The position numbers were made by a program, and so were the translations under genes. Shown one piece after another: positions 6,380 through 6,550 of a stretch of DNA of 6,550 nt (position 1 is its first letter; every line of letters starts with the position of its first letter). The notes under the pieces are model-generated. The model was not told the DNA's origin, searched no databases, and saw nothing but the letters and a program-made list of their open reading frames with translations. The stretch is taken from assembly GCF_937967675.1 (NCBI RefSeq), contig NZ_CALBSN010000027.1, positions 1-6,550 of the forward strand. The letters run 5' to 3'. The stretch is from an uncultured Flavobacterium sp. (GTDB lineage Bacteria; Bacteroidota; Bacteroidia; Flavobacteriales; Flavobacteriaceae).

Positions 6380-6505
6380 CAGGCGTTTGGCTCAATGGCG
6401 GGTGAAGTGGTTAATTGAACATTCTACCTCGCATCAACTTTTGTGGTGTATTGACAGTTTTGCGCTCCGAAATCCGCCACTGCGCCAAGCGCCAAAACGT
6501 CAGGC
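6374..6505 (+). repeat. attC-like recombination site, copy 3
   Basis: This is a complete 132-bp element, exactly as long as copy 2. The left box TTATAAC (6374-6380) is followed by a left arm at 6382-6401, which pairs with 6474-6493 at 17 of 20 positions, and the right box is GTCAGGC (6499-6505). The central ~72 bases carry one block shared with copy 1 (6430-6447) and one shared with copy 2 (6451-6478), so the site is a mosaic of the other two. The right box has GTC where copies 1 and 2 have GTT, one base off the invariant GTT of known attC sites. The element closes cassette 2. Confidence 0.75.
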
Positions 6506-6510
6506 TGTGA

Positions 6511-6544
6511 AAAAACTCTCATTTCTTCTAAAAACTCTTATTTC
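6511..6544. repeat. Short direct repeat at window end
   Basis: AAAAACTCTCATTTC (6511-6525) is repeated with one change at 6530-6544, a 19-base period. It lies in the first bases after attC-like copy 3 and runs close to the window edge, so the number of units is unknown. I see no gene in 6500-6550. Confidence 0.5.
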
Positions 6545-6550
6545 ACAAAG

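Larger units (their letters stand above)
2359..6499 (+). mobile_element. Putative integron gene cassette 2 (five-gene TIR/WD40/PLD-J operon)
   Basis: The unit runs from the base after G2358 to G6499. Its start box is the reverse complement of the opening box of its own attC-like site: 2358-2367 against 6371-6380 is perfect over 10 bases, and 2358-2372 against 6366-6380 agrees at 14 of 15. At 4,141 bp with five packed genes it is very large for a cassette. The first ATG is 28 bases from the boundary, which leaves little room for a promoter; expression may come from upstream or from within the repeat. No internal repeat copy is seen between the genes, so they should move together. Confidence 0.7.

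Noticed and set aside
6424..6522. Reverse-strand ORF of 32 codons across repeat copy 3
   Set aside because: Same repeat-derived FGAQNCQ reading, very short, with no independent support.
1..6550. CRISPR array, tRNA, rRNA, insertion sequence or transposase
   Set aside because: I saw no regularly spaced short repeats, cloverleaf-like sequence, rRNA motif or transposase motif. The three repeats are ~132 bp structured elements separated by 2-4 kb of genes.

Overview
The window is AT-rich, gene-dense DNA, and every supported gene is on the + strand. The start codons lack recognisable Shine-Dalgarno sequences. Low GC and the flavour of the protein families suggest a member of the Bacteroidota. That is inference from style, because no taxonomic marker gene is present.

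Three related long imperfect inverted-repeat elements divide the window: positions 1-93 (left side cut off by the window edge), 2233-2364 and 6374-6505. The two complete copies are each 132 bp between their outer seven-base boxes and carry imperfect ~20-bp arms near both ends. The three right arms share a GCAAAGC/GCCAAGC-type core and end in AAAACGT. They look like integron attC recombination sites. The best evidence is that the bases just after one repeat are the reverse complement of the bases that open the next repeat: 87-101 against 2225-2239 (14 of 15) and 2358-2372 against 6366-6380 (14 of 15). An integron cassette has exactly this self-matching end geometry, because its two ends were joined when it was a circle. 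I therefore read the window as two whole gene cassettes (88-2358 and 2359-6499), the tail of a preceding attC and the first 51 bases of whatever follows. No integrase is in the window.

Cassette 1 (2.27 kb) has a 131-bp leader, a 76-residue protein made of two zinc-ribbon-like repeats, an intrinsic terminator, and a 567-residue DUF262-DUF1524 protein of the GmrSD type (modification-dependent DNA endonuclease, anti-phage).

Cassette 2 (4.14 kb) is unusually large. It holds five tightly packed genes: a 70-residue protein of unknown function, a TIR-domain protein with a second C-terminal domain, a seven-bladed WD40 propeller, a phospholipase D-like/coiled-coil/J-domain fusion, and a protein with a leucine-rich-repeat-like C-terminal segment. 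Four of the genes overlap or nearly touch their neighbours (TAATG, 11-bp overlap, 1-bp gap, TAATG), so they should be co-transcribed and translationally coupled. A TIR NADase candidate, a propeller scaffold or sensor, and a nuclease-like PLD protein with a chaperone-recruiting domain, next to a GmrSD cassette, make this a good candidate for an undescribed cassette-borne anti-phage defence system. I do not recognise this gene combination as Thoeris, CBASS, Pycsar or Avs. The defence role is inferred from domains and context only.
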